The translations under genes were made by a program, and so were the position numbers. A DNA stretch of 53,187 bases from an uncultured Lachnospiraceae bacterium (GTDB lineage: Bacteria; Bacillota; Clostridia; Lachnospirales; Lachnospiraceae), in NCBI GenBank assembly GCA_910588285.1, contig CAJUQB010000024.1, positions 1 to 53,187 on the forward strand, written 5' to 3'. Positions 50,573 to 53,187 of this stretch are shown here, piece by piece (positions within the stretch are counted from its first letter, which is position 1; every line of letters begins with the position of its first letter). The notes beneath the pieces are model-generated. The model had not been told where the DNA came from. It was given only the letters and a program-made list of their open reading frames with translations, and did not search any database.

Positions 50573-53187
50573 ATGGCAAACAAATGGGTATACCTCTTCA
50601 GTGAGGGTAATGCTAACATGCGTGAACTTCTTGGCGGAAAGGGCGCGAACCTGGCAGAGATGACAAGCCTGGGGCTTCCTGTTCCACAGGGCTTCACCAT
50701 TACTACCGAGGCCTGCACCCAGTATTATGAGGATGGCAGGGAGATCAATGACGAGATCCAGGGACAGATCAACGAGTATATTGTGAAGATGGAGGAGATC
50801 ACCGGCAAGAAATTCGGCGATCATGAGAATCCGCTTCTTGTATCCGTTCGTTCCGGTGCAAGGGCTTCCATGCCTGGTATGATGGATACCATCCTGAATC
50901 TTGGTCTGAATGAGACTGTTGTCAATGTAATTGCTGAGAAGTCCAACAATCCCCGCTGGGCCTGGGACTGCTACAGAAGATTCATCCAGATGTATTCGGA
51001 CGTAGTTATGGAGGTTGGCAAGAAGTATTTTGAAGAGCTGATCGACCAGATGAAGGAGAAGAAGGGCGTGACCCAGGACGTTGACCTGACGGCAGAGGAC
51101 CTGAAGGAGCTGGCCGGCCAGTTCAAGGCGGAGTACAAGGCCAAGATCGGCTCTGACTTCCCGGATGATCCCAAGGAGCAGCTGATGGGAGCCGTGAAGG
51201 CTGTGTTCCGTTCCTGGGACAACCCCCGTGCCAATGTATACCGCCGCGATAACGATATCCCCTATTCCTGGGGTACTGCAGTAAACGTACAGTCCATGGC
51301 ATTTGGTAACATGGGCGACGATTGCGGTACCGGCGTTGCATTTACCCGTGACCCGGCTACCGGCGAGAAGAAGCTGATGGGTGAGTTCCTGACCAATGCC
51401 CAGGGCGAGGACGTGGTTGCAGGTGTCCGCACTCCCATGCCCATTGCTCAGATGGAGGAGAAGTTCCCGGAGGCATTTGCCCAGTTCAAGCAGGTTTGCC
51501 AGACCCTGGAGGATCACTATAGAGATATGCAGGATATGGAGTTTACGGTTGAGAACCAGAAGCTCTACATGCTGCAGACCAGAAACGGTAAGAGAACCGC
51601 TCAGGCAGCTCTGAAGATTGCCTGCGACCTGGTAGATGAGGGTATGAGAACCGAGGAAGAGGCAGTTGCCATGATCGATCCCCGGAATCTTGACACCTTG
51701 CTCCATCCCCAGTTTGACGCGGCAGCCCTGAAGGCAGCTACCCCCATGGGCAAGGGCCTTGGCGCTTCCCCGGGTGCAGCCTGCGGTAAGGTTGTATTTA
51801 CGGCAGACGATGCAGTAGAGTGGGCGGCAAAGGGTGAGAAGGTTGTCCTGGTTCGTCTTGAGACCTCTCCGGAGGATATTACCGGTATGAAGGCAGCACA
51901 GGGTATCCTGACTGTCCGGGGCGGTATGACCTCCCATGCAGCAGTAGTTGCCCGTGGTATGGGGACATGCTGTGTATCCGGCTGCGGCGATATCGCTATG
52001 GACGAGGAGAACAAGAAGTTCACTCTGGCAGGCAAGGAGTTCCATGAGGGAGATCCCATCTCCATCGACGGTACTACCGGCAATATCTACGATGGCATTA
52101 TCCCCACCGTTGATGCTACTATCGCCGGTGAGTTCGGAAGAATCATGGCATGGGCAGACAAGTACCGCACCCTGAAGGTCCGCACCAATGCAGATACGCC
52201 GGCAGATGCCAAGAAGGCCCGGGAGCTGGGCGCTGAGGGTATCGGACTGTGCCGTACCGAGCATATGTTCTTCGAGGAGGACAGAATTGCTGCATTCCGT
52301 GAGATGATCTGTGCAGATACGGTTGAGGAGAGAGAGGCAGCTCTGGACAAGATCCTGCCCTATCAGCAGGGTGACTTTGAGGGCCTGTTCGAGGCGCTTG
52401 AGGGCAATCCGGTTACCATCCGTTTCCTGGATCCGCCTCTTCATGAGTTCGTTCCCACCGAGGAGGAGGATATCAAGAAGCTGGCAGAGGCTCAGGGCAA
52501 GTCCGTTGAGGAGATCAAGAACATCATCACCGGCCTTCATGAGTTCAACCCCATGATGGGACACAGAGGCTGCCGTCTGGCTGTTACCTATCCGGAGATT
52601 GCCAAGATGCAGACAAGAGCTGTGATCCGTGCAGCCATCAACGTACAGAAGGCTCATGCTGACTGGAAGGTGAAGCCGGAGATCATGATCCCGCTGATCG
52701 GCGATATCAAGGAGCTGAAGTTCGTGAAGAAGGTGGTTGTGGAGACTGCTGACGCAGAGATCGCAGCATCTGACGTGAAGATTGAGTACGAGGTTGGTAC
52801 TATGATCGAGATCCCCCGTGCAGCTTTAACTGCAGACGAGATTGCTACCGAGGCTGACTTCTTCTGCTTCGGAACCAACGACCTGACACAGCTGGCTTAC
52901 GGCTTCTCCCGTGACGATGCCGGCAAGTTCCTGGATGCCTACTACGACACCAAGATCTTTGAGAACGATCCCTTTGCGAAGCTGGATCAGACTGGCGTGG
53001 GCAAGCTGATGGAGATGTCCATCAAGCTGGGCAAGCCGGTGAACCCCAGCCTGCATATCGGTATCTGCGGCGAGCACGGCGGAGATCCTTCCTCCGTAGA
53101 GTTCTGCCACAAGATCGGTCTGGACTATGTGTCCTGCTCACCGTTCCGTGTACCAATCGCACGCCTTGCGGCTGCTCAGGCGGCGAT
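50573..53187 (+). CDS. ppdK: Pyruvate, phosphate dikinase (cut by window end)
   Basis: An open frame of 871 codons to the window edge; the family is about 875 residues, so only the last few are missing. The enzyme interconverts pyruvate, ATP and Pi with PEP, AMP and PPi. The nucleotide-binding N-terminus (MANKWVYLFSEGNANMREL; LLGGKGANLAEMT), the phosphohistidine site GGMTSHAAVVARGMG (about 445-460) and the PEP-binding barrel ending GICGEHGGDPSSVEFC...GLDYVSCSPFRVP are present. AGGAGG lies about nine bases before the ATG. Codon use is strongly biased (many preferred codons), fitting high expression. Confidence 0.96.
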   Translation, partial: MANKWVYLFSEGNANMRELLGGKGANLAEMTSLGLPVPQGFTITTEACTQYYEDGREINDEIQGQINEYIVKMEEITGKKFGDHENPLLVSVRSGARASMPGMMDTILNLGLNETVVNVIAEKSNNPRWAWDCYRRFIQMYSDVVMEVGKKYFEELIDQMKEKKGVTQDVDLTAEDLKELAGQFKAEYKAKIGSDFPDDPKEQLMGAVKAVFRSWDNPRANVYRRDNDIPYSWGTAVNVQSMAFGNMGDDCGTGVAFTRDPATGEKKLMGEFLTNAQGEDVVAGVRTPMPIAQMEEKFPEAFAQFKQVCQTLEDHYRDMQDMEFTVENQKLYMLQTRNGKRTAQAALKIACDLVDEGMRTEEEAVAMIDPRNLDTLLHPQFDAAALKAATPMGKGLGASPGAACGKVVFTADDAVEWAAKGEKVVLVRLETSPEDITGMKAAQGILTVRGGMTSHAAVVARGMGTCCVSGCGDIAMDEENKKFTLAGKEFHEGDPISIDGTTGNIYDGIIPTVDATIAGEFGRIMAWADKYRTLKVRTNADTPADAKKARELGAEGIGLCRTEHMFFEEDRIAAFREMICADTVEEREAALDKILPYQQGDFEGLFEALEGNPVTIRFLDPPLHEFVPTEEEDIKKLAEAQGKSVEEIKNIITGLHEFNPMMGHRGCRLAVTYPEIAKMQTRAVIRAAINVQKAHADWKVKPEIMIPLIGDIKELKFVKKVVVETADAEIAASDVKIEYEVGTMIEIPRAALTADEIATEADFFCFGTNDLTQLAYGFSRDDAGKFLDAYYDTKIFENDPFAKLDQTGVGKLMEMSIKLGKPVNPSLHIGICGEHGGDPSSVEFCHKIGLDYVSCSPFRVPIARLAAAQAA

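Noticed and set aside
50465..52657. Open frame of 730 codons on the minus strand
   Set aside because: It is antisense to ppdK; codon bias in the true gene leaves the opposite frame open. There is no protein family pattern.

Overview
The window looks like chromosome from a gut Firmicute of the class Clostridia, most likely family Lachnospiraceae. Supporting signs are clostridial housekeeping genes with strong AGGAGG ribosome sites, pyruvate phosphate dikinase, a cold-shock gene, an era-recO cluster, a dimeric-type glycyl-tRNA synthetase, TnpW/TnpX-type transposition genes, and a glycan-use locus run by a YesM/YesN-like two-component system. The genus cannot be fixed from the sequence alone.

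Layout. Positions 1-3100 are the right end of a mobile element: an unrecognised end fragment, a metallophosphoesterase, tnpW and a large serine recombinase. It stops inside the catalytic motif of a fic gene, whose 3' part remains at 3097-3309. Next come aroC and a CofE-like ligase on the minus strand, back to back with a plus-strand run of a TrpB2-like enzyme, a PatB/MalY-type aminotransferase-fold enzyme, an alpha/beta hydrolase, tgt and a zinc-ribbon/TPR protein. Two secreted proteins that share an SPKTG wall-sorting signal follow (11.6-15.4 kb). Then yajC, a HEPN/MNT toxin-antitoxin pair and a roughly 220-bp palindrome-rich element.

Positions 17.2-29.2 kb hold amino-acid synthesis genes: leuB-ilvD-ilvB (no ilvN seen), serC-serA, and a DUF1015 gene that may belong to serine metabolism. 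Between serA and DUF1015, on the opposite strand, sits a tightly overlapping three-gene cassette: a DUF262 protein, a DUF3696-type AAA ATPase and an unknown protein. This is the best candidate here for a defence system that is little described or undescribed.

An MscS channel and an orphan antitoxin-like gene lead into a glycan locus (30.6-42.9 kb): response regulator, sensor kinase, two ABC permeases, solute-binding lipoprotein, sulfatase, GH29 fucosidase, a transglutaminase-fold protein and CutC. None of the enzymes has a signal peptide, so the locus probably imports sulfated, fucosylated oligosaccharides and takes them apart in the cytoplasm. A 22-bp-spaced direct repeat upstream of the permeases is a likely operator for the response regulator. 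The rest is housekeeping: cspA, an M16 peptidase, era, a small ORF, recO, a lipoprotein, glyS and an almost complete ppdK cut by the window edge. Start sites were chosen by ribosome-site spacing and family alignment from memory; no searches were run.
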